The translations under genes were made by a program, and so were the position numbers. From CAG-177 sp964587915 (GTDB lineage: Bacteria > Bacillota > Clostridia > Oscillospirales > Acutalibacteraceae): DNA of 41,669 nucleotides. Positions within the stretch are counted from its first letter, which is position 1. Every line of letters begins with the position of its first letter. Of the stretch, positions 15,034 to 23,478 are shown piece by piece. Where the stretch lies: positions 1 through 41,669 of the forward strand of contig CAZPMK010000014.1 in the NCBI GenBank assembly GCA_964587915.1. Direction: 5' to 3'. The notes under the pieces were generated by a model. It did no database searches. It was given only the letters and a program-made list of their open reading frames with translations, and had not been told where the DNA came from.

Positions 15034-15564
15034 TTAATGTCTGAAAAGATTTCCCCGATGAGCATCAATGCCGACGAACACGGGAAAGTCCTTAAAGGTA
15101 AGCTCCTTGACGCTTTCACAGCCGAGATCGAAAAAGGCAATTTCTCTGCAAGCAACAATATGCTTCGAGCACAGTGCGCCCGTTCCGCCGACGGCACAAA
15201 AATACACGGCTCCGTTCCTCTCGATTGCATCATATACCGCATCGTTCCTGTCGCCCTTGCCAATCATTGCGGCAAGCCCGAGATCGAGCAATCTCGGTGA
15301 ATAAACATCCATTCGTCCCGAGGTGGTAGGGCCGCAGCTCCCTATGACGGCTCCTTTCGGGGCGGGAGTCGGTCCCGCAAAATAAATGCAGGCTCCATGC
15401 AAATCAAACGGCAGTTTCTCTCCCGAATCAAGAAGTGAAAAAATCCGCTTATGTGCGGCATCTCTCGCCGTATACACAATGCCGCTGAGTAAAACCTCGT
15501 CGCCTGCTTTGAGTATATCAGAATACTCCGCAAGCTCACTAATATTTATGTTATACCTCGCCAT
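15034..15564 (-). CDS. Class I (Fe-S) fumarate/tartrate hydratase, beta subunit
   Basis: This 176-residue protein is the C-terminal (beta) half of two-part class I hydratases, which add water to fumarate or remove it from malate or tartrate using a [4Fe-4S] cluster. The signature GPTTSGRMDVYSPRLLDLGL and the IGKGDRND segment are clear. The cluster is held by the alpha subunit, which normally lies directly upstream. Here the upstream gene is a coiled-coil protein, and no alpha subunit is in the window. GAGG is about 15 nt from the ATG, so initiation may depend on coupling to the preceding gene, whose stop is one nt away. A strong terminator follows. The fumarate role is more likely than tartrate, but cannot be proven here. 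Confidence 0.9.
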   Translation of the reverse strand: MARYNINISELAEYSDILKAGDEVLLSGIVYTARDAAHKRIFSLLDSGEKLPFDLHGACIYFAGPTPAPKGAVIGSCGPTTSGRMDVYSPRLLDLGLAAMIGKGDRNDAVYDAIERNGAVYFCAVGGTGALCSKHIVACREIAFFDLGCESVKELTFKDFPVFVGIDAHRGNLFRH

Positions 15565-15565
15565 A

Positions 15566-16162
15566 TTATGACATCATATCCTCGATATTCGCCTTTGCAA
15601 ACATCTCTTCAAAGCTCTTGAAAGCATTTTCAACTTCATCGGTGGTGTTTTGGAGCTTTTCTACCACCGCCTCAAAGCTCGAAAAAGAATCACGGAGCTT
15701 TTCGTTTACCTCGGCAATTTCTTCGGAAGCCTTTGTGGGTTGTCTGTTTAAGTATGCGGTTTGGAAATCAACCATGCCTCTGTTCTTATACAATTCTTCC
15801 ATTTCCGCAAACTGCTTCTCCACCTCGGCAAACTGGGCGTTACACGCTTCAATCATATCGAGATATTCTTTTTCGTTCGCCTTAAATTCTTCCATACGCA
15901 GTTCATATTCGGCATTTGCTTTAAGAAGTGCATCATTTTCCTGAGAAAGCATATTGTTTTCCTCCTTTTTTTCTTCAAGCTCTTTTTTCAATTGATTGTT
16001 TTCTTCAAGCAGACTTGCCGCATTTTCGCTTTCAGCCGTCTTGGTCGAAAGCTCTTTTTTCAGCTCAAGAATTTCCGCTTGTAATTTTTCAACATATATG
16101 AGCACTTTTTCTTTATCAAAGCCTCCGAAAAGAGTCTTTTTTAAGATTTTATCCGAAGCCAT
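15566..16162 (-). CDS. Coiled-coil protein with DivIVA-like N-terminus
   Basis: This 198-residue protein has a short N-terminal segment, ILKKTLFGGFDKEKVLIYVE, that resembles the membrane-binding DivIVA motif (Gly-Phe followed by a helix), and a long coiled coil over about residues 25-125 rich in Glu, Lys and Leu, with a further helix near the end. No catalytic motif is seen. The start at 16162 is chosen for AAAGGA at 8 nt; an upstream ATG at 16192 in the same frame overlaps the gene before it. It is a paralogue-like relative of the true DivIVA at 22245 only in general form. It probably marks or scaffolds a membrane site. The start of the next gene (fumarase beta) is one nt away. Confidence 0.65.
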   Translation of the reverse strand: MASDKILKKTLFGGFDKEKVLIYVEKLQAEILELKKELSTKTAESENAASLLEENNQLKKELEEKKEENNMLSQENDALLKANAEYELRMEEFKANEKEYLDMIEACNAQFAEVEKQFAEMEELYKNRGMVDFQTAYLNRQPTKASEEIAEVNEKLRDSFSSFEAVVEKLQNTTDEVENAFKSFEEMFAKANIEDMMS

Positions 16163-16184
16163 ACCCGACATCCTTTCACAATTA

Positions 16185-18029
16185 TCATTCAAGCAGTAAT
16201 ATTTTATCTACATTCGCGGCGGCAACGGTGGCTTCATTATCCGAATAAATATTGAAGCTCCTTACACCGCTTTCGTCTACGCTGATAAATCCGAGTGTTC
16301 CGTCACTTGAAGCAAGAATATCGTCCGTACATACGCCGCTTCCCGCTTGCTTTTCTTCGCCGTCATTGCACACATAAAGGTCGGCAATTGAAGTTGAGCC
16401 GATACTGCCGTAATTTTTCAAAACAACAATATTATCTCCGCTTTCGAGCGTAAATGCGTTTGCTGCATTCGAGAGCTTAGTGCTCTTTTCGCCGTCGTAT
16501 GAGAAGACATCTCCGCTTGCTTTTCCGATATCGGATTTAAGATAAATAACCCTGTTACCATCAAAACGGTAGCTTGAAATATCCGTATCAACAATTATTC
16601 TTGCAGACGGCACGGCAGAAGCATCGAGAGCGGTCGTGAACAACGTGAGCCTGTCACCTGCACTGTCTCTGACAAGTGCAAACAGCCTGCCGCCGTCACG
16701 GGAAAACGAAAAAATGGTTTTTGTTTTATCATATTCGGAAAGAGGATTTTTGACAATCTCTCCGCCGACATTTGCTCCGACTGTCAAGCCGTCGGAAACA
16801 ATGCTCTCGGTTACAATGGATTTTGCGTATTTTATAACAGCACCGATATCGCTTCTTTGAGCGATGTCAACAAGAGTATCCATTGCCGTATCGCCGTTCA
16901 AAACCTTTACCGCTTCAAAAACGATTTTGGGCGTTCCGAACTCGGCAACGCTGTAAACCTTTTCGGGATCAACCGCATCGGCAACCCTTACAGTACCCTC
17001 GGCGGTGTATGCAAAGGCGGTAAATGCGGGAACGGAAAAATCTCCGTTGGCAACACTCTCGTTAAGTGCCGCCCTGATTTCATCTCTTATCAGCTTATCC
17101 TGATATTTTATCAGTGCTTCATTGTATTCAAAGGAAACTCCGAAGATCGAAAAGAAATCCGTCCTTTGAGGGCGAGTTATTTCTTTATCACTTTCGGCAT
17201 AATTGTCCGAAATAACATAGCTCCACGACACGCTTTCCTCGGAGGAAGTAAAATAATACAAATTTCCGCCCGCCTTGTAGCTGTCATACATTACGGAAAC
17301 CGCATTGTCGCATATCAGCTCGGGCTGAGCACCTGCATTTGCAACATAAAGATTGGACGCACCCTTGGTTTTGGACTGCGTTTCAAAAATGATGTGCGGT
17401 TTTTCCGTGTCGTTATAAGCATAGATGCTCACAACTCCCTGTGCCGCGGAAACGGGTGCCTCTCCGTCAAAACGGTAGAGATGGCGGGTATCTCCGTGGT
17501 ACTTTGTAAAATATATTTCGCTTGTGCCGTCAAGGGTATAAACAGTGCTGACATTTTCGGCAAAGGTGCTGATTTTCTTTTCCTCAAGATTACAACAGCA
17601 GCCGTCATCGGCACCGATACTCTTATTAAATTTAAGATAATACACCTTACCGCACGAAACGCCGTATTGCTTTTCAATGCCGTAATCAATTATTCTCGGC
17701 TGTGTAATTTCTCCTTTTTTAAGCTCCACACAGCATAAATCGTAGAGTGAATCGGAGGAAGCCGAGTTTACAAGATAAAATACCCTCTTATTCTCTTTGT
17801 CGCAGGTGAAATTATCGGCAGAGGTATCATCAAGAATTAACTCCTTGCCTGAAATCCGAACAACACTTTTTCCGCCCGCTTTATAAACGGACACAATGGT
17901 ATTCTTCGGCTCCTTATCGCTTTTCACCTGAAATATTACAACCGCCGCACATACAACAATCACTATCGCCGAAGCAATTGCGATGACGGTTTTAATGTTT
18001 GAACGCAGCTTAGTTAAAAGCTCCTTCAA
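16185..18029 (-). CDS. Large membrane-anchored extracytoplasmic protein, unknown function
   Basis: The protein has 614 residues: a short cytoplasmic start, one membrane helix (about residues 13-34) and then a long extracytoplasmic part with many beta strands. Repeating units such as DDTSADNFTCDKENKRVFYLV, split by short loops, suggest a beta-propeller-like arrangement, and the sequence is rich in Asp, Ser and Tyr. No enzyme motif was found. The TTG at 18029 is the start, with GGTGAG upstream; no ATG in the same frame is better placed. It lies between the transketolase genes and a coiled-coil DivIVA-like protein, whose start is 22 nt after its stop. It could be a sensor or a cell-surface scaffold. 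I do not recognise a named family with confidence. Confidence 0.6.
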   Translation of the reverse strand: MKELLTKLRSNIKTVIAIASAIVIVVCAAVVIFQVKSDKEPKNTIVSVYKAGGKSVVRISGKELILDDTSADNFTCDKENKRVFYLVNSASSDSLYDLCCVELKKGEITQPRIIDYGIEKQYGVSCGKVYYLKFNKSIGADDGCCCNLEEKKISTFAENVSTVYTLDGTSEIYFTKYHGDTRHLYRFDGEAPVSAAQGVVSIYAYNDTEKPHIIFETQSKTKGASNLYVANAGAQPELICDNAVSVMYDSYKAGGNLYYFTSSEESVSWSYVISDNYAESDKEITRPQRTDFFSIFGVSFEYNEALIKYQDKLIRDEIRAALNESVANGDFSVPAFTAFAYTAEGTVRVADAVDPEKVYSVAEFGTPKIVFEAVKVLNGDTAMDTLVDIAQRSDIGAVIKYAKSIVTESIVSDGLTVGANVGGEIVKNPLSEYDKTKTIFSFSRDGGRLFALVRDSAGDRLTLFTTALDASAVPSARIIVDTDISSYRFDGNRVIYLKSDIGKASGDVFSYDGEKSTKLSNAANAFTLESGDNIVVLKNYGSIGSTSIADLYVCNDGEEKQAGSGVCTDDILASSDGTLGFISVDESGVRSFNIYSDNEATVAAANVDKILLLE

Positions 18030-18054
18030 TCTCTCTCACCCTATTCCGCAAGTC

Positions 18055-18082
18055 GGCGGTTGCTCCTTTCGGAACAGCCGCC
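18055..18082 (-). repeat. Intergenic hairpin with GAAA loop
   Basis: GGCGG-C-TGTTCC pairs with GGAGCA-A-CCGCC around a GAAA loop. It lies between the transketolase C-subunit stop and the next start codon and has no T-run, so it is not a terminator. It may shape mRNA decay between the two genes. Confidence 0.5.
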
Positions 18083-18095
18083 ATATTCAAACTGT

Positions 18096-19043
18096 TTACT
18101 TAAGTGCTATTGCCTGCTTTGCCTTTGCAACGATATTTTGTGCATCCAAGCCGTAAATATGAAGAAGCTCAACGGCGGGACCGGATCTTCCGAATTCATC
18201 GTTCACTCCGAGTCTTACAACGGGAACGGGCTTTCCGCCCTCACAAAGTGCTTCACATACCGCACTGCCCAGACCGCCGATTACGCTGTGTTCCTCGGCA
18301 GTTACAACGGCACCGGTTTTGGCGGCGGAACGGAGAATGGTCTCGGCATCAAGAGGTTTAATGGTATGAACATTGATTATCTCGGCACTTATGCCCTCAT
18401 CGGCAAGGAGCTTTGCTGCTTCAATTGCCTCATTTACCATAAGACCTGTTGCCGCTATTGTGACATCGGCACCCTCACGCAAGGTAACAGCCTTGCCAAG
18501 CTCGAATTTATAGCTTGCATCGAAAATCTCGGGGACTGCAAGTCTGCCGAATCTCATGTAAACGGGTCCGACATATTCAGCCGCCGCAAGAACTGCCGCT
18601 CTCGCTTCAACGGCATCGGCGGGATTGATTATAACCATACCGGGGATTGCTCTCATAAGAGCGATATCCTCACAGCACTGATGGCTTGCACCGTCCTCAC
18701 CGACGGAAATACCTGCGTGCGTTGCTCCTATTTTGACATTGAGATGCGGATATGCAATGGAATTTCTTACCTGCTCGTAGGCTCTGCCTGCCGCAAACAT
18801 TGCAAACGTGCTTGCAAAAACGGTATATCCGACACTTGCAAGACCCGCCGCAACACCCATCATGTTGCTCTCGGCAATGCCCGAATCAAAAAATCTTTCG
18901 GGGTATGCTTTTTTGAACATTCCCGTCTTTGTAGCCGCAGCAAGGTCGGCGTCAAGAACAACAACTTTATCGTTTATCCCGCCCAGCTCGACAAGTGCCT
19001 TGCCGTATGCATCACGGGTTGCAGTTTTAATAATATCAGCCAT
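18096..19043 (-). CDS. Transketolase, C-terminal subunit
   Basis: This is the pyrimidine-binding and C-terminal half of transketolase (315 residues), which works with the separate N-terminal subunit encoded just upstream. Transketolase moves two-carbon units between sugar phosphates with thiamine diphosphate. FFDSGIAESNMMGVAAGLA carries the Glu that activates the cofactor. The start at 19043 is the first ATG. The gene follows the N-terminal subunit with an 18-nt gap. Relatives with this split form also serve in 1-deoxyxylulose-like reactions, but the pair here is closest to the transketolase type. Confidence 0.92.
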   Translation of the reverse strand: MADIIKTATRDAYGKALVELGGINDKVVVLDADLAAATKTGMFKKAYPERFFDSGIAESNMMGVAAGLASVGYTVFASTFAMFAAGRAYEQVRNSIAYPHLNVKIGATHAGISVGEDGASHQCCEDIALMRAIPGMVIINPADAVEARAAVLAAAEYVGPVYMRFGRLAVPEIFDASYKFELGKAVTLREGADVTIAATGLMVNEAIEAAKLLADEGISAEIINVHTIKPLDAETILRSAAKTGAVVTAEEHSVIGGLGSAVCEALCEGGKPVPVVRLGVNDEFGRSGPAVELLHIYGLDAQNIVAKAKQAIALK

Positions 19044-19061
19044 TTCTCATGCCTTCCTTTC

Positions 19062-19904
19062 TTATGCTTCAAGCTCCGCAAGTGCTGCGTTAAGCTCGCT
19101 CATCGCCTGTTCGTACTGCTCTGCATTGGGAGCCGTACCGTGCCAGCCGACTTGATCCTCCATAAATGAAACGCCCTTGCCCTTTACGCTGTCAGCAACG
19201 ATTACGGAGGGCTTACCCTTAAACTCTGCGGCGGCATTGAAAGCGGCATCGATTTCATCAAAGCTGTGTGCGCTGATTTCTATGACATTCCAGCCGAAGG
19301 ATTTGAATTTTTCAGCAATGGGATACGGAGAATTGACCTCGGTTATTTTGCCGTCAATTTGAAGTCCGTTATTATCAACAACGGCTACAAGATTATCAAG
19401 TCCCTTTGCGGAAGCGTACATTGCCGCCTCCCAAACCTGACCCTCTTGAATTTCGCCGTCGCCGAGAACGGTGAACACTCTGTAGCTTTTGCCGGAGAGC
19501 TTTGCTCCGAGAGCCATGCCGCAAGCGGCGGAAATGCCCTGACCGAGTGAACCCGTACACATATCTACGCCGGGAGTGTACTTAACACTCGGATGTCCTT
19601 GGAGCATTGAATCGCTCTTTCTGAGCGTTTTAAGCTCCTCAACGGGGAAAAAGCCCTTGAGTGCAAGCACGGAATACAGAGCGGGGGCTGCGTGACCCTT
19701 TGAGAGAACGAAGCGGTCTCTGTCTTCATTTTTGGGATTCTGAGGGTCAACATTCATGTGATTGAAATAAAGATAGGTCAAAATATCAACACATGAAAGC
19801 GAACCGCCGGGATGTCCCGATTTTGCGTTATAGACGCCCTCGATGATTCCCATTCTTGCTTTGCAAGCCTTGATTTTTAACTGTTTTCTGATAACTGCAT
19901 CCAT
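19062..19904 (-). CDS. Transketolase, N-terminal subunit
   Basis: This is the thiamine diphosphate-binding half of a split transketolase, 280 residues. The motifs KSGHPGGSLSCVDILT, SKGHAAPALY and GDGEIQEGQVWEAAMYA are the standard cofactor-binding signature (GDG...). VVDNNGLQIDG closes the binding motif. The start at 19904 is chosen because AGGAGG lies 8 nt before it; a GTG in the same frame at 19913 overlaps the ribosome site. Together with the next gene it forms the full enzyme of the non-oxidative pentose phosphate pathway. The split form is common in Clostridia and archaea. Confidence 0.93.
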   Translation of the reverse strand: MDAVIRKQLKIKACKARMGIIEGVYNAKSGHPGGSLSCVDILTYLYFNHMNVDPQNPKNEDRDRFVLSKGHAAPALYSVLALKGFFPVEELKTLRKSDSMLQGHPSVKYTPGVDMCTGSLGQGISAACGMALGAKLSGKSYRVFTVLGDGEIQEGQVWEAAMYASAKGLDNLVAVVDNNGLQIDGKITEVNSPYPIAEKFKSFGWNVIEISAHSFDEIDAAFNAAAEFKGKPSVIVADSVKGKGVSFMEDQVGWHGTAPNAEQYEQAMSELNAALAELEA

Positions 19905-19941
19905 TGCAGCCACCTCCTGTTTGAATTATTGTATTGCGTAC

Positions 19942-19970
19942 AGGCAAAGCTCACGCTTCCTGCTTTGCCT
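19942..19970 (-). repeat. Hairpin between the HAD gene and the transketolase genes
   Basis: AGGCAAAGC and GCTTTGCCT are a perfect 9-bp inverted repeat across the end of the HAD gene. No T-run follows on either strand, so it is not a normal terminator. Confidence 0.5.
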
Positions 19971-20787
19971 TATTTTCGATGTATTCAAGAAAATCTCCGA
20001 CCGCACCCTTGTTGCAATGGCAGGCAACGTATTCGGATATTTCTTTCATTTCCTTGGGTGCCTGACCGCAGCAGGCGGGAACTCCAACGCTCTTGAGCAT
20101 ATCGTAGTCGTTAAAGTAATCACCTATCGCCGCCGTGTGCTCCTTGGGTATACCGAGAATTTCGGCAAGGCGGAGAACCGCCGTACCCTTATGTGTATTT
20201 CGTGCAAGTATTTCAAAGCTCGCTATTGACGAGGACATCATGGTAATATCGGGATCCGTCATGGAACGAAAATATTTTTCCACCCTTTTAATATCTGTAG
20301 GCAAGCCGGAAAATATTACCTTGCCCCAATCTTTTTTCGGAACCTTCGCAATATCACGAATGCAGGTATGCTTGAGATTATCCGTGCTGACGAATATTTT
20401 TCCGAACCAGCCCGTACCGGTAACATATATTATATCCTTGGCTATTACAAGCACATCGACAAGCGGAAATTTTTTCGCCGCTTCAACAGCAAGAGTCATT
20501 GCTTCCTCGCTCATGGCACTGAAATATATCATTTCATTTTTGGAAAAATCATATATTCCCGCACCGTTTATGACAACGGCCGGAGTGCCCGATATAGGCA
20601 GAGAGCGAAAATGGCGTTCCATCGACTGCGGATTTCTGCCTGAAGCAAGGGTGAAATGTCCGCCCTCGGCAACAAAGCGTTCTATTGCAAGACGATTACG
20701 CTCGGGCAAGCGTCTGAGCTTATTGTTTAATGTTCCGTCGATATCCGACACAACAAGCCAATCGGAAAAATTGTTTTTATCGCTCAT
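19951..20787 (-). CDS. Cof-type HAD-IIB phosphatase
   Basis: This 278-residue phosphatase of the haloacid dehalogenase superfamily has VSDIDGTLN (nucleophile Asp and general-acid Asp), LASGRNP (motif II), the Lys region KVIFSGLPTDIKR and IGDYFNDYDMLK (motif IV with the Mg-binding Asp pair), with a Cof-type cap domain between. It probably removes phosphate from a sugar phosphate or a phosphorylated cofactor. The start ATG overlaps the rluD stop as ATGA, so translation is likely coupled. It sits at the end of the lspA-rluD part of the operon. The substrate is unknown. Confidence 0.9.
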   Translation of the reverse strand: MSDKNNFSDWLVVSDIDGTLNNKLRRLPERNRLAIERFVAEGGHFTLASGRNPQSMERHFRSLPISGTPAVVINGAGIYDFSKNEMIYFSAMSEEAMTLAVEAAKKFPLVDVLVIAKDIIYVTGTGWFGKIFVSTDNLKHTCIRDIAKVPKKDWGKVIFSGLPTDIKRVEKYFRSMTDPDITMMSSSIASFEILARNTHKGTAVLRLAEILGIPKEHTAAIGDYFNDYDMLKSVGVPACCGQAPKEMKEISEYVACHCNKGAVGDFLEYIENKAKQEA

Positions 20788-21731
20788 AGCTGTTTTATTC
20801 TCCTGAGAAAATTATTGAAGTATTCGGGCAACGGTGCTTCAAGCCTTATTCTTTCGCCGCTTTCGGGATGGGTAAAGCCGAGAAGCCCAGCATGAAGGCA
20901 TTGACCGCTGAGTATTCCGAAGCGATCCTCGCTTCCGTAGAGAGGATCACCTGCTACGGGATGCCCCAAATACGCCATATGAACTCTTATCTGATGAGTT
21001 CTCCCCGTTTCGAGCTTTAAGCGGACGAACGAATAGCCGCTGTATTCCTCCAAAACCTCGTAATGCGTTATTGCGGATTTTGAATTTTTATCGGTAACGC
21101 ACATCTTTTTTCTGTCTGCCGCACTTCTTCCGACGGGAGCATCAACGACACCGGTGTTTTCTTTGAGATGGCCGCATATGACCGCTCTGTATTCCCTGTC
21201 AAGCGAATGCTCTTTGATTTGAGCGGCAAGAGAGGTATGGGCGGCATCGGTCTTGGCAACGAGGAGAAGTCCGCTTGTATCTTTATCTATACGGTGAACG
21301 ATTCCCGGGCGAATAACTCCGTTTATACCGGAGAGATTACCCTTGCAATGCCACAAAAGTGCATTAACAAGCGTACCGTCATAATTGCCGGGTGCAGGAT
21401 GAACGACCATCCCCTGCGGCTTATTCACAACAAGCAGAGAGTCATCCTCATACACGATTTCGAGCGGTATATTTTCGGGCTCAATGCTCAGCTCCTTTGG
21501 TTCAGGAACGGAAAAACTGATAATGTCTCCCGCTTTCGGCTTGTGATTTTTACGAACGGACTTACCGTTGCAAAGCACCAATCCGTCATCAAAAAGTCCC
21601 TGAGTAAAGGAGCGGGAATATCCGCACAGGACAAGGGAAAGAGTCTTGTCAAGTCTCACGGAATCGGCTTCGGCATCAATAACAAAGCCTATGTTTTCGC
21701 CGTATTCAATTGAATTAACAGGTTCAATCAT
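20784..21731 (-). CDS. rluD: 23S rRNA pseudouridine synthase, RluD family
   Basis: This enzyme turns uridines to pseudouridines in 23S rRNA helix 69. The protein (315 residues) has an N-terminal S4 RNA-binding domain (about residues 28-85) and the RluA-type catalytic domain with HRIDKDTSGLLLVAK containing the catalytic Asp, and GRTHQIRVHMAYLGHPVAGD. The ATG overlaps the lspA stop (ATGA). In Bacillus subtilis its homologue also follows lspA. RluD versus another RluA-family member was not tested beyond the S4 domain. Confidence 0.9.
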   Translation of the reverse strand: MIEPVNSIEYGENIGFVIDAEADSVRLDKTLSLVLCGYSRSFTQGLFDDGLVLCNGKSVRKNHKPKAGDIISFSVPEPKELSIEPENIPLEIVYEDDSLLVVNKPQGMVVHPAPGNYDGTLVNALLWHCKGNLSGINGVIRPGIVHRIDKDTSGLLLVAKTDAAHTSLAAQIKEHSLDREYRAVICGHLKENTGVVDAPVGRSAADRKKMCVTDKNSKSAITHYEVLEEYSGYSFVRLKLETGRTHQIRVHMAYLGHPVAGDPLYGSEDRFGILSGQCLHAGLLGFTHPESGERIRLEAPLPEYFNNFLRRIKQL

Positions 21732-22198
21732 TGTTGTTTTTTCTTGTCACGGAAAAGACCGTAAATCTCATATCCGATAAGCATAAACGCACCGACGGTG
21801 ATACAGCAATCTGCAAAATTAAACACCGCAAAATCCATAAACAACGGCTCGATAAAATCCACAACATAGCCGTAGAGGATTCTGTCGATAACGTTTCCTA
21901 TTCCGCCTGCAGCCACAAGCACAAGGCAAATATTCGGAAAAAGAGGCTTGATTTTACGCATCAAAAGCACCGCAAGGCAAACGGCGAGAATAATCACCGT
22001 AAAGACGGTAAGCAAAAGAGTATTGTTTGAAAACGAACTGAATGCGGCACCCGTATTTTCAACATAGCGGAGCTGAAAAGCACCGAAAAGAAATTTGAAC
22101 GGGCCGTTCGGCTTAACGGTATTCACCGCCGCATATTTCGTCACACGGTCAATAACGGTCAAAGCCGCAATGACCGCAAGAGAAATTGCTTGAAACAT
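21728..22198 (-). CDS. lspA: Lipoprotein signal peptidase (signal peptidase II)
   Basis: This is the aspartic membrane peptidase that removes the signal peptide from prolipoproteins. It has 156 residues and four membrane segments. The motifs are GNVIDRILYGYVVDF and FAVFNFADCCITVG; the Asp in NxADxxI and the one in VVDF are the catalytic pair. The N-terminal helix contains DRVTKY, as in relatives. Its stop overlaps the rluD start. The short hairpin upstream at 22215-22234 lies between it and divIVA. Confidence 0.95.
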   Translation of the reverse strand: MFQAISLAVIAALTVIDRVTKYAAVNTVKPNGPFKFLFGAFQLRYVENTGAAFSSFSNNTLLLTVFTVIILAVCLAVLLMRKIKPLFPNICLVLVAAGGIGNVIDRILYGYVVDFIEPLFMDFAVFNFADCCITVGAFMLIGYEIYGLFRDKKKQQ

Positions 22199-22214
22199 AC
22201 AGACCTCACAAGCT

Positions 22215-22234
22215 ATGCCGAATGCTTACGGCAT
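22215..22234 (-). repeat. Short hairpin between divIVA and lspA
   Basis: ATGCCG and CGGCAT are separated by 8 nt. No T-run follows, and the stem is only 6 bp. It may be chance. Confidence 0.35.
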
Positions 22235-22244
22235 CATTTATTTG

Positions 22245-23456
22245 TTAAAAGAGACTGTCAAAGAGTGATGAAATGTCGTCATCATCATCATCATCGTCGT
22301 CATCTTCTTCGTCCGACTCGGCTATTTCGTCAAGATCGACCTTGAAGCCGTCAAATTCTTCATCATCGTCGTCTTCATCGTTGTCATCATTGTCATATTC
22401 CTCTTCGTCATCGTCATCCTCGGGCTGTTCAGGCAGCTCGGGTTCTTCGATTTCGGGAAGAAAATCATCTATATCTGCCGCTATGTCATCTGCATCGGAG
22501 CTTTCAATGAAGCTGAAAAGATCGTTGTAATCCTCGTCCTCGTCCTGTGCTTCAACGCTTTCTGACACCTCGGGAACATAAACGGTCTGCACTTGTGCGT
22601 CGGGAGCTTCAACGGTCGGTTCTTCTTCCTGTACGGGAGCTTCAAAGGCGGGCTCTTCGGCGGGAATTTCAGGTTCAAAAACGGCTTCCGACGGAATTTC
22701 GGCTTCCTCGATAATTTCATTTACGGCAACCGTGATTTCCTCTGCCGTTTCGGTCTCTGCCTCGGGGATAACAATTTCGTCATCGGAGCAATCATCAACG
22801 GATATTACGCAATCCTCGGGCAGTGCTGCAATCAATGCAAGCTCGTTGTTACAAAGCTCGCTGATAATTGCCTTAAACTTCGCCGTCTCTTTTTTTGCAT
22901 TCTCAATTGCGGCAATGTATTTTTCGCATTCCTCGCGGCTGTTGCCGATTATTGCCTTACCCTTGCTCTCTGCCGCCGCAACTATCTCGTTTGCCTTTGC
23001 TCTTGCGGAGGCTACGGCACGGTCGGTTTCTGCCTGTGCTCTTTCAGTCAGAGAAGCTACGGCATTCTTTGCATTATCGACTATCTCTTTTGCCTGTGCT
23101 CTTGCTTCGTCGATAAACTGAGCTGCCTGACGGTTCGCTCCGTCAACAATCGCTTTTGACTTTGTTTCGGAATCGGTGAGAATTGAATCCGCCTTTTCTT
23201 TTGCTGTTTTGTTCACGGATTCCGCCATCTTGTGAGCATCGAGAAGTGCGAGCTTTATGGCTTCTTCATCCGTTCTGTAGCTCTCGATTTTATCGGCAAG
23301 AATGCTGATTTTCTTTACAAGCTCTGCCTTTTCGCCGTTCAATCTTTCAACCTCGGCGGCTACTGTTTTGAGGAAAGCGTCAACCTCCTCTGCACTGTAA
23401 GTACCCTTACTTACGGGAGTAAACTTTGCATTGACTATCTGTTCCGGTTTAAGCAT
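22245..23456 (-). CDS. divIVA: DivIVA cell-division/polarity protein with long acidic tail
   Basis: The first 60 residues match DivIVA (KPEQIVNAKFTPVSKGTYSA, EEVDAFLKTVAAEVERL), which binds curved membrane. A coiled coil follows, from about residue 35 to 200, with alanine-rich helices. The last half (about 200-403) is unusual: low complexity, rich in Glu, Pro, Val and Ala, then almost only Asp and Glu. It ends with the short hydrophobic motif ISSLFDSLF. B. subtilis DivIVA has only 164 residues. The start at 23456 has a fair site (GAGG..AGG); GTG at 23465 and TTG at 23462 are also possible. It lies between sepF and lspA, as in Firmicutes division clusters. The tail may bind cations or basic partners. 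Confidence 0.88.
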   Translation of the reverse strand: MLKPEQIVNAKFTPVSKGTYSAEEVDAFLKTVAAEVERLNGEKAELVKKISILADKIESYRTDEEAIKLALLDAHKMAESVNKTAKEKADSILTDSETKSKAIVDGANRQAAQFIDEARAQAKEIVDNAKNAVASLTERAQAETDRAVASARAKANEIVAAAESKGKAIIGNSREECEKYIAAIENAKKETAKFKAIISELCNNELALIAALPEDCVISVDDCSDDEIVIPEAETETAEEITVAVNEIIEEAEIPSEAVFEPEIPAEEPAFEAPVQEEEPTVEAPDAQVQTVYVPEVSESVEAQDEDEDYNDLFSFIESSDADDIAADIDDFLPEIEEPELPEQPEDDDDEEEYDNDDNDEDDDDEEFDGFKVDLDEIAESDEEDDDDDDDDDDISSLFDSLF

Positions 23457-23478
23457 ATTCAACACCTGTCCTCTCTAA

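Noticed and set aside
16163..16192. Upstream start at 16192 for the DivIVA-like coiled-coil gene
   Set aside because: It overlaps the end of the previous gene and lacks a ribosome site, while 16162 has AAAGGA at 8 nt.
22215..22234. Terminator between divIVA and lspA
   Set aside because: The stem is only 6 bp, and no T-run follows.
22273..22530. Poly-serine reading frame on the plus strand, and a CRISPR-like look of the triplet repeat
   Set aside because: It is the complement of the Asp/Glu tail of DivIVA. The repeats are three-base codon runs without spacers of fixed length, so it is neither a gene nor a CRISPR array.
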